A stretch of 64,000 nucleotides of DNA from Niallia sp. FSL W8-0635 (GCF_038007965.1 NZ_JBBOYD010000001.1:4504501-4568500), one strand, 5' to 3'. Shown: positions 9,298 to 18,293, numbered from the stretch's first letter. Made by a program: numbers and translations. The notes: generated from the sequence alone by a model not told the origin.

Positions 9298-9585
9298 CTA
9301 CTTTGCTACTGCAATAATGCCCTCTTCATCATCTAATACTAATTTCAAGCCAATATATGGATCCATTTTTAAATACTCATCTAACCATAAGCGCAGTGCT
9401 TCAATCATATTTTGTGTGATTAGTACTTGTTTACGGTCATGGACATAGGCTTCAGCAGAAAAGCCATAGTCATCGTCGTACATTAACTCAACTTCTACTT
9501 CTTCTGGCCTAACTTGTTTCTTACGCGCCACATAGACACATATTGCATTAATAATATCCTGTTCTGGGATAATTAATTTCTCCAA
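9298..9585 (-). CDS. yxcD: DUF2653 family protein (YxcD-like)
   Basis: An acidic soluble protein of 95 residues (LIIPEQDIINAICVYVA at the N-terminus, VEVELMYDDDYGFSAEA in the middle) matching the Bacillus YxcD/DUF2653 family, which has no assigned function. Its start lies inside the end of the preceding membrane-protein gene (13-base overlap), so the two are translationally coupled. Both lie downstream of the Mn2+ riboswitch at 10178-10270, which implies a role under manganese control. The several clustered Asp/Glu residues are compatible with metal binding, but that is inference. Confidence 0.8.
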   Translation of the reverse strand: MEKLIIPEQDIINAICVYVARKKQVRPEEVEVELMYDDDYGFSAEAYVHDRKQVLITQNMIEALRLWLDEYLKMDPYIGLKLVLDDEEGIIAVAK

Positions 9586-10019
9586 TTATTAGCTTCCTCT
9601 CTTTTCTTATTTCGGTAGAAAGTGAATAATCTCTTGATTAAATTAAATATCACTACAATTGCAATTATATTAATTAATAGCCCTAATATAGACCCAAACG
9701 CTCCCATATTGGCAAAAAGACTACCAAAGAGTAAACCCGCAAGCCCACCGACCATTAATCCTCTCATTAGTCCTCCACCTGAGAAGAAACCACCTGATTT
9801 ATTCGTGTTAGTGGATTGATTAGATTTTGTCGTATCATTTGTATTATTTTTCTTTTGGAAAAAAGAATTTGTGTTAGTATTCGTATTATTGTTATTAAAA
9901 CTTCTCTTCCCTGATTTATAAGACTTTGCCTCTACTGTTGTCACCGTGTCTTGAAATACAATACTTACTGGGGATAATACCAAACCTAATGTGAGAATTG
10001 CGGATAAAATTTTCTTCAT
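9573..10019 (-). CDS. small secreted/membrane protein, Tim44-like annotation class
   Basis: The 148 residues contain a signal peptide (KKILSAILTLGLVLSP...VEA), a low-complexity Asn/Thr/Lys linker (about 35-75), a glycine-rich hydrophobic segment GGFFSGGGLMRGLMVGG, one or two membrane helices (about 80-128) and a basic tail. Such proteins are often labelled Tim44-like in Bacillus, but no experimentally known role is recalled. CAGGAGGAATAG-type spacing precedes the ATG. It is the first gene after the Mn2+ riboswitch and overlaps yxcD, so it is probably part of manganese stress physiology. Confidence 0.75.
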   Translation of the reverse strand: MKKILSAILTLGLVLSPVSIVFQDTVTTVEAKSYKSGKRSFNNNNTNTNTNSFFQKKNNTNDTTKSNQSTNTNKSGGFFSGGGLMRGLMVGGLAGLLFGSLFANMGAFGSILGLLINIIAIVVIFNLIKRLFTFYRNKKREEANNWRN

Positions 10020-10103
10020 TTTCTATTCCTCCTGAATTATTGTTTATTCTTAAGATTATACTTAGACTCTTATGTTCTTCTAGCTCCCTTTAGTATTTAC
10101 TAG

Positions 10104-10142
10104 AAAAAATAAAAAGCCCTACCATTAATTTGGTAAAGGCTT
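10104..10142 (-). terminator. riboswitch expression platform (terminator/antiterminator)
   Basis: Read on the minus strand, AAGCCTTTACCA pairs with TGGTAGGGCTT and is followed by a run of T. The same 5' arm (complement of 10129-10139) can instead pair perfectly over 11 bases with TTTGGTAAAGG from 10163-10173, giving mutually exclusive terminator and antiterminator forms. Confidence 0.85.
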
Positions 10143-10177
10143 GAAAAATCGATCTATTTATCCCTTTACCAAAGAAC

Positions 10178-10270
10178 GGCAAAGGTCTCGCAAACAACAT
10201 TTAGTTGCCAGTTAAGCCGGCGATTTAATCGCGTATTGACGACGTAACTGTAAGCTACTCCCCTTTGGAG
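10178..10270 (-). ncRNA. yybP-ykoY manganese riboswitch aptamer
   Basis: On the minus strand the sequence starts CAAAGGGGAGTAGC, continues through GTCGTCAATACGCG and the CCGGCTT-type segment, and closes with GCGAGACCTTTGCC. These are the conserved blocks of the yybP-ykoY Mn2+-sensing RNA. CAAAGG and CCTTTG form the closing stem P1. A classical terminator/antiterminator pair follows at once (10104-10173). The regulated genes are the 148-residue membrane protein and yxcD. Known relatives switch on Mn2+ exporters or TerC-type proteins when manganese is high. Confidence 0.9.
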
Positions 10271-10294
10271 TATGCAATTTTTAAGTATAAATAC

Positions 10295-10323
10295 ATTCTA
10301 ATATAAATAACATTCCTAGTCAA
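10295..10323 (-). promoter_or_regulatory. promoter of the Mn2+ riboswitch transcript
   Basis: On the minus strand TTGACT and TAGAAT are separated by 17 bases, placing the transcription start some 15-20 bases before the aptamer. The remaining stretch up to 10494 shows no gene. Confidence 0.8.
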
Positions 10324-10494
10324 CTTATAGGATGAAAGCCTCTTCAATAGAATATAAATGAACAGGCTATTTTCTTTCCTGTTATATAATTTGTAATTAT
10401 TACCATTCATATCCAATGTTTACAATTGGTGAATAAGATTAACTTTTTTTCATAACCTATATGCATATTCCAAATTTAGTAAGTAGGTATACAA

Positions 10495-11253
10495 ATGAAC
10501 GAAACAATAACCTTTCCAAAAGCAAAATACAGTACAGCCGGTATTACCTATATTATGTATCACAAACCCTGTGTTGTCGCTTGGTGGTCTGCTGTATTTC
10601 CCGGGTTTGGACATTATCTGCTTAATCAATATGCACGAGGAACATTACTGACAATTTTAGAAGTGATCATTAATACAGGTGCACATATTAACGAAGCAAT
10701 GATTTTTTCCTTTTGCGGGGAAGTTGAGCTAGCTAAATCTGTAATCAATTTAGATTGGATGATTGGCTATATCGCCATTTATCTAGTAACAATAGGGGAT
10801 AGCTATCGTTCGGCAAACCAATTTAATAAACTGGTTGATTTATCTACTCCCCATTTATCGAATGCAAAGATATTTCCATCAGAAATACAATACTTACAAA
10901 TGAGAAATCCTTTGATTAGCGCTTTATACTCTCTCCTATTTCCTGGATTAGGGCAGCTATATAATCATAGATTATTTTTAGGATTTTACGCTATTTTTTG
11001 GTGGTGGACGTATATTTTACTTTCACATGCACATAGGGCACTAACATTAATGATGCTTGGCGAATTTGCTTCTTCCAATACCATGTTAGTCCCACATTGG
11101 TTGTTATTTATGCCCTCCGTTCTTGGCGGGTCCGTTTACCATGCATATATTACTTGCGTTCACCATAATATTCTTGTTCAAGAATCACAAGAAGAACGCT
11201 TAATTAATCGATATGCTGGTTCTAAATTTAGTTTACGAGGTACAAAAGGATGA
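10495..11253 (+). CDS. hypothetical multi-pass membrane protein with an internal duplication
   Basis: The 252 residues contain two copies of a hydrophobic hairpin unit, seen as FPGFGHYLLNQYARG near residue 39 and FPGLGQLYNHRLFLG near residue 143. The P-G-x-G-h-h-Y pattern recalls TM2/DUF5683-type domains. Four to six membrane segments are likely. The binding site before the ATG is weak (GTAGGT). It overlaps the next gene by four bases (ATGA), so the two are made together. No function is recognised. Confidence 0.7.
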   Translation: MNETITFPKAKYSTAGITYIMYHKPCVVAWWSAVFPGFGHYLLNQYARGTLLTILEVIINTGAHINEAMIFSFCGEVELAKSVINLDWMIGYIAIYLVTIGDSYRSANQFNKLVDLSTPHLSNAKIFPSEIQYLQMRNPLISALYSLLFPGLGQLYNHRLFLGFYAIFWWWTYILLSHAHRALTLMMLGEFASSNTMLVPHWLLFMPSVLGGSVYHAYITCVHHNILVQESQEERLINRYAGSKFSLRGTKG

Positions 11254-11702
11254 TCATAGTCGGAACTTTTCAGCCATCCATTGAAATCGAACATGCACTT
11301 GCAGAAATTGAACAATATGGAATTCCTCCAGAAGAGATGATGGTTCTTTATATGAATGAATTCCCACCTATACGTAATAAAAAAAAATTAACAATTGATA
11401 TCCATGTTTCTTCCTTTGAAATTGGAATTGCATTTGCGACAGGGTTATCAGTCATAGGCGCAAGCATTGGCTTTAAATTAATTTTAGGACCCATTTTCAG
11501 CGGCCTTCTTGCTGCCTTTATCGGTTTTGCCTTCGGATATAGTATCTATTATTTTTCCCATCGAAAGAAAAATAACTCCATGCATAAAAGCTTACCAGAA
11601 ATTATTTTAATCATCCAAAGCCCAAAAGAATTTGCTCCATCCATTAAACAAATACTCTGGAAGCATAAAGCAAAGAGTGTTGGCATGAGAAAAAGAATGT
11701 AA
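11250..11702 (+). CDS. hypothetical membrane protein, coupled to upstream gene
   Basis: The 150-residue protein has an N-terminal soluble part (about 1-55) beginning IIVGTFQPSIEIEHALAEIE, then two glycine-rich membrane helices (about 58-105) and a short C-terminal soluble part. The start codon overlaps the stop of the upstream gene as ATGA. A helical hairpin of the FATGLSVIGASIGFKLILG type suggests a small membrane partner of the upstream protein. Function unknown. Confidence 0.7.
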   Translation: MIIVGTFQPSIEIEHALAEIEQYGIPPEEMMVLYMNEFPPIRNKKKLTIDIHVSSFEIGIAFATGLSVIGASIGFKLILGPIFSGLLAAFIGFAFGYSIYYFSHRKKNNSMHKSLPEIILIIQSPKEFAPSIKQILWKHKAKSVGMRKRM

Positions 11703-11707
11703 CTAGC

Positions 11708-11776
11708 CGAATACTAACAAAAGCCAAAAATCTTATGGAGAATAGGTTTTAGGCTTTTGTTAGTATTCGTTTTTTT
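11708..11776 (+). terminator. long-stem terminator
   Basis: CGAATACTAACAAAAGCC (11708-11725) pairs perfectly over 18 bases with 11752-11769 and is followed by seven T. Confidence 0.92.
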
Positions 11777-11939
11777 CTATTCTACAATCCTTTTAAACGA
11801 ATCATCTAAAACTTTTTAGAAAATTTAGATATATTATACATACAATAAACAAATGAACATGTTAATATATTGGCAAGACATACTAATGTGAGGAAAGTTC
11901 ACATTATTTTTCATTTGCAAGGGGGAGGAAATCACCAAT

Positions 11940-13379
11940 ATGAGCTTAGAAGCCTTAAATAACCGAGTACAAACAGATCTTGCTTACCTTAATTATGGGG
12001 GACCAAATTGGGTTCGTCCAAAAATTCATTCAGAGGGACATGTTTTCGATGTTGTCATCGTTGGTGGAGGACAATCTGGATTAGGAATTGCATTCGGACT
12101 TTTACGAGAAAGAGTTTCAAACATTCTTGTAATCGATGAAAACAAGGAAGGTCTTGAAGGACCGTGGGAAACCTATGCACGTATGGTCACCTTACGCACT
12201 CCTAAACATTTAACCTCCATCGATCTTGGAATCCCTTCTCTTACATTTCGTTCTTGGTGGGAAGCACAATTTGGTGTGGAAGGATGGGAGAAAGTCGATA
12301 AAATTCCACGTGGCGATTGGATGAATTATCTAAGATGGTATAGAGAAATCCTTCAATTACCTGTTCATAATGAAGTAAAACTTACTTTAATTGAACCATT
12401 AGAAAAAGGATTACATCGTCTTCATACTCAAAAAAAAGGCGCTATCTCTTCTTCTATACTAGCTCGAAAGGTAATTCTTGCAACCGGCATCCAAGGAGGA
12501 GGAGAGTGGCATGTCCCACCAATGATTTCCAATAACCTCCCCTCTTATTTATATGCTCATACCTCCGCGCCAATTAATTTTAATTCCTTACAAGGGAAAA
12601 AAGTAGCTATTCTAGGGGGTGGGGCATCAGCTTTTGATAATGCTAATTTTGCTTTATCAAAAGGGATATCTGAAGCACATGTGTTTGTTCGTCGCAAAAA
12701 AATGCAGCGCATTAATCCAATTAGACAAATGGAAGTGTCTGGAATGATTGAACATTTCCCTGCTTTATCAGATGAAGATAAATATGCAGGCATTGCCCAC
12801 TTCTTTCAGCATAATCAACCACCTACGAACGATACTTTTAACCGAGCATCTTCCTGGTCAGGATTTCATCTTCACCTTGACTCACCGTGGGTAAAAGTCG
12901 CAGAAAAAGGAGATAAAGCAGAAATAACTACTCCAAAAGGGACCTATCTCTTTGATTTCTTATTCATTAGCACAGGGTTAATGACAGACCCTAAACTACG
13001 TCCAGAATTACGCTTAATTGAAAGGCATATTGCCCGTTGGAAAGACCGATATGATGCCCCAGAAGAAATAGCTTCTCCAACGCTTGATGCACATCCTTAT
13101 TTAAGCCTTGGTTTTTCTTTTATTAGCAGAGACAAAAAAGGTGAAGCGTTGCTCCATGGCATATACTCTTTTAATTATGCTGCTTTAATTAGCTGTGGAT
13201 TATCGGCATCGGCGCTATCTGGAATGAGATATGGTATACCTCGCATTGTTTCAGCTGTAACCGATGAATTATTTGTGGACGATAAAGAGGCTAACTTAAA
13301 AGACTTTTTCGAATACGATGTGGAAGAGTTCACTGGCGAATGGCCTGTTAATCAAGAAGACCCTTCAGAAATAGTTTAA
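11940..13379 (+). CDS. FAD/NAD(P)-dependent oxidoreductase, flavin monooxygenase-like
   Basis: The 479 residues carry an FAD-binding Rossmann motif VVIVGGGQSGLG near the N-terminus and a second NAD(P)-binding motif VAILGGGASAFDNA in mid-protein, the double-Rossmann layout of flavin-containing/Baeyer-Villiger-type monooxygenases. The canonical FMO fingerprint F-x-G-x-x-x-H-x-x-x-Y/F is not evident, so it may be a related putrescine or lysine hydroxylase-like or reductase-like enzyme. AAGGGGGAGGAAAT gives a strong binding site. The gene is monocistronic, with a terminator right after, and sits just upstream of katE. Substrate unknown. Confidence 0.8.
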   Translation: MSLEALNNRVQTDLAYLNYGGPNWVRPKIHSEGHVFDVVIVGGGQSGLGIAFGLLRERVSNILVIDENKEGLEGPWETYARMVTLRTPKHLTSIDLGIPSLTFRSWWEAQFGVEGWEKVDKIPRGDWMNYLRWYREILQLPVHNEVKLTLIEPLEKGLHRLHTQKKGAISSSILARKVILATGIQGGGEWHVPPMISNNLPSYLYAHTSAPINFNSLQGKKVAILGGGASAFDNANFALSKGISEAHVFVRRKKMQRINPIRQMEVSGMIEHFPALSDEDKYAGIAHFFQHNQPPTNDTFNRASSWSGFHLHLDSPWVKVAEKGDKAEITTPKGTYLFDFLFISTGLMTDPKLRPELRLIERHIARWKDRYDAPEEIASPTLDAHPYLSLGFSFISRDKKGEALLHGIYSFNYAALISCGLSASALSGMRYGIPRIVSAVTDELFVDDKEANLKDFFEYDVEEFTGEWPVNQEDPSEIV

Positions 13380-13383
13380 TAGA

Positions 13384-13425
13384 AAAGGCTAAAACTGATT
13401 TGTATACAGTCTTAGCCTTTTTTTT
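13384..13425 (+). terminator. terminator of the monooxygenase-like gene
   Basis: AAAGGCTAA pairs with TTAGCCTTT, followed by a run of T. Confidence 0.88.
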
Positions 13426-13429
13426 GCAT

Positions 13430-13454
13430 GTTTTAAATAAGATAAGTTGGGTAT
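13430..13454 (+). promoter_or_regulatory. sigma-B promoter of the catalase gene
   Basis: GTTTTA (13430-13435), 13 bases, then GGGTAT (13449-13454) closely fits the sigma-B consensus GTTTAA-N13/14-GGGWAW. KatE is a classical sigma-B-dependent general stress catalase in Bacillus subtilis, and this window also encodes an RsbK/RsbM/RsbY-type sigma-B signalling module. Confidence 0.8.
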
Positions 13455-13508
13455 AAATAACAATATTGATTATTAATTGATACATATTATCATTTGGGAG
13501 GTATGGAA

Positions 13509-15515
13509 GTGGAAAATAAAAAAACGGAGCAATTAAAGAAATACACCATTGATAATGAACAAAAAGCTGGCTTAACGACCAACCAAGGATTAAAAATGGC
13601 AGAGGATGAGTTCTCATTAAAAGCCGGCTTACGAGGACCTACTCTAATGGAGGACTTTCACTTTAGGGAAAAAATGACTCATTTTGACCATGAAAGAATT
13701 CCTGAGCGAATAGTTCATGCACGTGGAGTAGGAGCTCATGGTGTTTTTCAATTATACGAATCCCTTGAACAATACACCAAAGCAGATTTCCTAAATGATA
13801 CAAGTAAAACCACGCCTGTTTTCGTCCGATTTTCTACGGTTCAGGGCTCTAGAGGTTCTAGTGATACAGTTCGAGATGTGCGCGGGTTTGCTGTTAAGTT
13901 TTATACCGATGAAGGTAATTATGATTTAGTTGGGAATAATATTCCTATATTCTTCATCCAAGATGCAATTAAATTTCCTGATTTTGTTCACGCAGTAAAG
14001 CCTGAGCCTCATAATGAAATTCCACAAGGAGCTAGTGCGCATGATACCTTTTGGGATTTCGCTGGGCAAAATCATGAAATAGCTCATATGCTTATGTGGG
14101 TGATGAGTGATCGGGCAATCCCCCGCAGCCTCCGTATGATGGAGGGCTTTGGTGTGCACACCTTCCGCCTTATTAATAAAGAAGGAAAGGCTCATTTTGT
14201 TAAGTTTCATTGGAAACCAAAGCTCGGCATTCATTCACAGGTTTGGGATGAAGCACAAAAGTCAGCAGGAAAAAATCCTGACTTCCATCGCCAAGATTTA
14301 TATGAAGCAATTGAAAAAGGTGATTACCCAGAATGGGAATTAGGCTTACAAATCATTCCTGAAGAAGACGAATTTGCATTTGATTTTGACATCTTAGATC
14401 CTACTAAAATATGGCCAGAAGAAGCGGTTCCTGTCAAAATTGTTGGAAAGATGACCTTAAATAAAAATGTTGATAATTTCTTTGCGGAAACAGAGCAAGT
14501 CGCATTTCATCCTGGACATGTAGTCCCGGGAATAGACTTTTCCAACGATCCATTACTACAGGGGCGTCTATTCTCCTATACCGATACACAATTATCCAGA
14601 CTTGGCGGACCTAACTTCCACCAAATTCCGATTAATAAGCCAGTATGTCCTTTTCACAATAATCAAAGAGATGGCATGCATCAAATGGCCATTCATCACG
14701 GACAAACAAGCTACCATAATAATACTTTAAATAATAATCAGCCAGAACCAGTACCTGTTGAACAAGGCGGTTATGAGCATTATCAGGAAAAGGTTGATGG
14801 CAAAAAAATAAGAGGCCGAAGTGAAAGCTTCCTTGATTTCTATTCCCAAGCAAAATTATTCTATAATAGCTTAGCTCCATTTGAACAACAGCATGTGAAA
14901 AATGCATTTAGTTTTGAGCTAGGAAAGTGCAAGTCAGAGACTGTAAAAAATAATGCGGTAGAACTTCTCAACCGAATTGATCGCAGCATTGCTGAAGAAG
15001 TAGCCAAAAACATTGGAGCTGTATTGCCTAAAGAAAACCTTGAGGTAAATTCAACGAAAAAGTCTCCTGCATTAAGCATGGCGAATACCGTAAAAAAACC
15101 AGACACTCGCTCTGTTGCTATCCTTTTAAACGGAGAACCTGATAAAGCACAATTACTTCAATGGGTTCAAACATTAGCAGCAAATAAAGTCAATTTCAGC
15201 ATCGTTGATAAATCATTGCATACGATAGATGGAGAGTTGAAGGTGACCGATACGTATGATACAGCGGATGCCAGCCTTTTTGACGCTGCTCTGCTTATTA
15301 GCACCAACGGCAAAATCGAGACTAAAGCCATTGAATTTATTGAAATGACTTTTAATCACTATAAACCCTTAGGGATTTCTGTAAGTGACTATGCAGTATT
15401 AAATAAAAGCCGTGTGCCAATTAACGAGGCAGGTATATTCGATTTTGCAAAGGATACCATGGACGATTTTGTTACTGGTATAGCAGAAGCTCGATTTTGG
15501 AATAGAGCCGTATAA
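13509..15515 (+). CDS. katE: large-subunit catalase (HPII/KatE type)
   Basis: About 668 residues: a full heme catalase core followed by a C-terminal DJ-1/PfpI flavodoxin-like domain (about 540-668), which is the clade 2 layout. The catalytic His lies in [12 protein letters not shown], the distal Asn in [18 protein letters not shown], and the proximal heme Tyr in [17 protein letters not shown] at 13509 is preferred because GGAGG ends 7 bases upstream. The ATG at 13503 is one base from that site, and TTG at 13494 overlaps it. It detoxifies H2O2 in the cytoplasm. Sigma-B control is suggested by the promoter at 13430. Confidence 0.93.
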   Translation: MENKKTEQLKKYTIDNEQKAGLTTNQGLKMAEDEFSLKAGLRGPTLMEDFHFREKMTHFDHERIPERIVHARGVGAHGVFQLYESLEQYTKADFLNDTSKTTPVFVRFSTVQGSRGSSDTVRDVRGFAVKFYTDEGNYDLVGNNIPIFFIQDAIKFPDFVHAVKPEPHNEIPQGASAHDTFWDFAGQNHEIAHMLMWVMSDRAIPRSLRMMEGFGVHTFRLINKEGKAHFVKFHWKPKLGIHSQVWDEAQKSAGKNPDFHRQDLYEAIEKGDYPEWELGLQIIPEEDEFAFDFDILDPTKIWPEEAVPVKIVGKMTLNKNVDNFFAETEQVAFHPGHVVPGIDFSNDPLLQGRLFSYTDTQLSRLGGPNFHQIPINKPVCPFHNNQRDGMHQMAIHHGQTSYHNNTLNNNQPEPVPVEQGGYEHYQEKVDGKKIRGRSESFLDFYSQAKLFYNSLAPFEQQHVKNAFSFELGKCKSETVKNNAVELLNRIDRSIAEEVAKNIGAVLPKENLEVNSTKKSPALSMANTVKKPDTRSVAILLNGEPDKAQLLQWVQTLAANKVNFSIVDKSLHTIDGELKVTDTYDTADASLFDAALLISTNGKIETKAIEFIEMTFNHYKPLGISVSDYAVLNKSRVPINEAGIFDFAKDTMDDFVTGIAEARFWNRAV

Positions 15516-15523
15516 AAGAAAAG

Positions 15524-15563
15524 GATTTGCTTATATCCCTCCGATATGAGCAAATCTTTTTTT
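15524..15563 (+). terminator. terminator after katE
   Basis: GATTTGCTTATATC pairs with GATATGAGCAAATC, followed by TTTTTTT. Confidence 0.9.
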
Positions 15564-15590
15564 CCCCTTTAACACCTTCATTTATATTCT

Positions 15591-15863
15591 TCATGGAAGA
15601 ATGAAAAAAAGACGACAATTTATGATTTTATCCGCCCATAGTAACTGTTCTCTATACTTAGAAAAATACGGGCTATTATACATATGACGTCTTTTTATCT
15701 TTTCATCAAAAAATAAAATAGGATTAAATTTTTCTTCATATAAATCTAAAACCTGTATATCCTTTATAGAACTGTTTTCCTTACTACCATTTACCACCCT
15801 ATTTAGAAATGCTCCATTTAAACTTTTCTGATTCGGATGTGTAAAAACGACCAATAGGTTCAT
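15591..15863 (-). pseudogene. truncated NAD(P)H quinone reductase/flavodoxin-fold protein
   Basis: The frame has a good start (GGAGGGG 6 bases before the ATG) and opens like the NQO/KefF-type reductases, with LLVVFTHPNQKSLNGAFLN for flavin phosphate binding and KYREQLLWADKII. It ends after 90 codons, where the family continues with a hydrophobic strand and a conserved tryptophan motif and normally reaches 180-200 residues. The last residues NCRLFFILP do not fit, and the katE terminator begins some 30 bases beyond the stop, so the 3' half is deleted. It is divergent from a MarR regulator that probably once controlled it. Confidence 0.75.
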
Positions 15864-15883
15864 ATGAATTCCCCTCCACATAG

Positions 15884-15897
15884 TTATCAAATGATAA
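15884..15897. promoter_or_regulatory. probable MarR operator
   Basis: TTATCA-AA-TGATAA is a perfect dyad in the 83-base gap between the divergent truncated reductase and the marR-type gene. A partly similar TTGATAAT sequence follows at 15905. Binding by the adjacent MarR protein is inferred from position. Confidence 0.6.
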
Positions 15898-15946
15898 TTG
15901 TTTATTGATAATTTTTTATGCTATCTTACCTATGAGGTGATTCATT

Positions 15947-16381
15947 TTGAATGAAAAACAATTTTTCCAGAACTTTATTACATTTACTGCTTCTGTACAT
16001 CAACTTAAGCATGCATTAACAAATGATTTAAGACCAAGGGATTTAACTCCCATTCAATACAGTATGCTTGAATATATTTCTGTAAATCAGCCAGTAATTC
16101 CAAGCGATATAAGTGAATGTCAGCAAATATCCATGCCCAATACAAGCAGGGAGATAAAAAAGTTACTGGAGAAAAACTTAATTACTAAATATGCAGATGA
16201 AAAAGATCGTAGAAAACAATATATCGTCCTTACCAAAGAAGGAAAAGAGATTATGGATTCCATATTTTATGATATTGAATATAAATTAAAAGAAAGACTA
16301 AACATTCTTGAAGAAGATGAACTGCTTGAACTCAACAACGCCATGGATTTATTACAGAAAAAATTATTTTTTTCAAAATAA
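15947..16381 (+). CDS. MarR family transcriptional regulator
   Basis: The 144-residue winged-helix protein has the MarR pattern PIQYSMLEYISVNQPVIPSD, ISMPNTSREIKKLLEKNLI (recognition helix) and the wing DEKDRRKQYIVLT. The start is TTG at 15947, six bases after GAGGTGA; a nearby ATG is out of frame. It is divergent from the truncated quinone reductase gene, the usual layout of a MarR repressor and its target, with a dyad operator between them. With the target broken, it may be an orphan or may control the downstream SIMPL gene, 18 bases away. Confidence 0.88.
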   Translation: MNEKQFFQNFITFTASVHQLKHALTNDLRPRDLTPIQYSMLEYISVNQPVIPSDISECQQISMPNTSREIKKLLEKNLITKYADEKDRRKQYIVLTKEGKEIMDSIFYDIEYKLKERLNILEEDELLELNNAMDLLQKKLFFSK

Positions 16382-16399
16382 AACAAGAGGTGAATAATA

Positions 16400-17062
16400 A
16401 TGTACCATTCCTCTCCCGCATCTTATACACATCTTCCAACAAAAAGGAATTTAACGGTATATGGAAATAGCACACTGTCAATTGAACCAAATGTTTGCAA
16501 AATTATGCTTGGCATCAACACAGAATCGAAAAATGTAACAACAGCCCAACAAGAAAATGCTAGCATCCATCAACAAGTCGTTACAGCTATCCTAGGCTTG
16601 GGCATCCCTTCTGCTAATATCCAAACGGTTGACTATACTATTTTCCCCCTGTATGACTATGTAGAGAATAAGCAAATCTTTAAAAGCTACAAAGTAACCC
16701 ATTTGCTCTCTATTATCGTCGAAACAATTCAATATGCAGGAACAGTTATTGATACAGCTGTGCAAAATGGGGCAAATCAAGTTACCAGCATACAATTTGA
16801 TGTGCAGGACCGTGCAGATTATTATGAACAAGCACTTCAAAAGGCTGTGATAAATGCTCTTTCTAAGGCAAATGCCATTGCAAAAACGTTACATATAACG
16901 ATAGATCCCATTCCACTTAAGATAGTAGAGATTCCAACAGGCTCTGCCCCTCCTATCCCACTAACCAAGATGTCTATTGGAGAGGTAGGAGGTATTTCTA
17001 CTAGTTTGGAAGCTGGACAGTTAATAATTGAAGCAAGGGTGGAACTTAAATTTTCCTATTAA
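16400..17062 (+). CDS. SIMPL domain-containing protein (DUF541)
   Basis: The 220 residues match the SIMPL/DUF541 family. KRNLTVYGNSTLSIEPNVCKI opens the first beta strand, TESKNVTTAQQENA and GIPSANIQTVDYTIFPLYDY follow, and the C-terminal half repeats the fold through AKTLHITIDPIPLKIVEI. No signal peptide is present, unlike many periplasmic members, so it is probably cytoplasmic. The start is preceded by AAGAGGTGAATAA. It follows marR by 18 bases and may be cotranscribed. The molecular role of the family is not established. Confidence 0.85.
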   Translation: MYHSSPASYTHLPTKRNLTVYGNSTLSIEPNVCKIMLGINTESKNVTTAQQENASIHQQVVTAILGLGIPSANIQTVDYTIFPLYDYVENKQIFKSYKVTHLLSIIVETIQYAGTVIDTAVQNGANQVTSIQFDVQDRADYYEQALQKAVINALSKANAIAKTLHITIDPIPLKIVEIPTGSAPPIPLTKMSIGEVGGISTSLEAGQLIIEARVELKFSY

Positions 17063-17083
17063 TTCCAAACTATTTTAATAAGA

Positions 17084-17116
17084 GAACGTCTTATTTTTCT
17101 TTTATATAAGGCGTTC
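17084..17116 (+). terminator. probable terminator after the SIMPL gene
   Basis: GAACGTCTTAT pairs with ATAAGGCGTTC (one G-U). The following run is only moderately T-rich. Confidence 0.6.
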
Positions 17117-17205
17117 TTTCGCTTTCCCTCAACCTTTTTAACTTATAGCCAACTCCTTTTAAATGATAACGCTTCAATAAAATTTTCCCATTTGTTGAAA
17201 AATCT

Positions 17206-17234
17206 TTGACATCCTTAGAAAAATACTGTAAAGT
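17206..17234 (+). promoter_or_regulatory. sigma-A promoter of guaC
   Basis: TTGACA (17206-17211) and TAAAGT (17229-17234) are spaced by 17 bases. Confidence 0.75.
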
Positions 17235-17296
17235 ACCTAATGGTCGAACGTTTTTAAATAAACAGACCTTAATATTCGTGTTTAGGAGTGTATTTA

Positions 17297-18280
17297 ATGG
17301 ATAACGTGTTTGATTACGAAGATATACAATTAATTCCGGCAAAATGTATTGTGGACAGCCGTTCGGAATGTGATACAACAGTAACATTAGGTGGACATAC
17401 ATTTAAGCTTCCTGTAGTCCCTGCAAATATGCAAACCATTATCGATGAAAAAATCGCTGTATATTTAGCTGAGAATGGCTATTTCTATATTATGCATCGT
17501 TTCCAGCCAGAAACACGCAAGACTTTTATACGTGATATGCAATCTCGCGAATTAATCGCATCTATTAGTGTTGGTGTAAAACCAGAAGAATATGACTTTA
17601 TTATACAACTAGCAGAAGAAAATATAGTTCCTGAATTTATTACGATTGATATCGCACATGGTCATTCTAATGCGGTTATCAATATGATTAAACATATTAA
17701 AAAGCATTTACCAGATAGCTTTGTTATCGCTGGTAATGTAGGAACCCCTGAAGCAGTAAGAGAACTTGAGCACGCAGGCGCAGATGCTACAAAAGTAGGA
17801 ATCGGGCCTGGTAAAGTATGCATAACAAAAATTAAAACAGGCTTCGGAACAGGCGGTTGGCAACTAGCTGCATTACGCTGGTGTGCAAAGGCTGCAAGCA
17901 AACCAATTATTGCAGATGGTGGTATCCGTACACATGGTGACATTGCAAAATCGGTTCGTTTTGGAGCAACGATGGTAATGATTGGTTCATTATTTGCCGG
18001 ACATGAAGAGTCTCCAGGAGAAACAATCGAAAAAGACGGAAAGCTTTATAAAGAGTATTTCGGCTCTGCTTCTGAGTTTCAAAAAGGAGAAAAGAAAAAC
18101 GTCGAAGGTAAAAAAATGTATGTAGAGCATAAAGGCTCCTTACAAGATACATTAACAGAGATGGAACAAGATCTTCAGTCCTCTATCTCTTATGCAGGCG
18201 GAAAAAAATTAGATGCTATTCGCAATGTTGATTATGTAATCGTTAAAAACTCTATCTTTAATGGCGATAAAGTATACTAA
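17297..18280 (+). CDS. guaC: GMP reductase
   Basis: The 327-residue TIM-barrel enzyme of the IMPDH/GMPR family begins [18 protein letters not shown] and lacks CBS domains, which separates it from IMP dehydrogenase. The catalytic loop [20 protein letters not shown] holds the active-site Cys, and [19 protein letters not shown] is the GMPR flap. It converts GMP to IMP with NADPH for purine interconversion. ATG at 17297 follows AGGAG by nine bases; an in-frame GTG at 17288 abuts that site and is less likely. It is monocistronic, with its own promoter and terminator. Confidence 0.95.
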   Translation: MDNVFDYEDIQLIPAKCIVDSRSECDTTVTLGGHTFKLPVVPANMQTIIDEKIAVYLAENGYFYIMHRFQPETRKTFIRDMQSRELIASISVGVKPEEYDFIIQLAEENIVPEFITIDIAHGHSNAVINMIKHIKKHLPDSFVIAGNVGTPEAVRELEHAGADATKVGIGPGKVCITKIKTGFGTGGWQLAALRWCAKAASKPIIADGGIRTHGDIAKSVRFGATMVMIGSLFAGHEESPGETIEKDGKLYKEYFGSASEFQKGEKKNVEGKKMYVEHKGSLQDTLTEMEQDLQSSISYAGGKKLDAIRNVDYVIVKNSIFNGDKVY

Positions 18281-18293
18281 TATAAATTTTGAA

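Noticed and set aside
13348..13617. 89-codon minus-strand frame across the katE promoter region
   Set aside because: It runs antisense over the end of the monooxygenase-like gene, a terminator and the katE start, with no binding site or family resemblance.
17239..17283. PurR box pair upstream of guaC (CGAAC at 17245 and ATTCG at 17274)
   Set aside because: Each half matches the PurBox consensus poorly and the spacing is longer than in known PurR targets.
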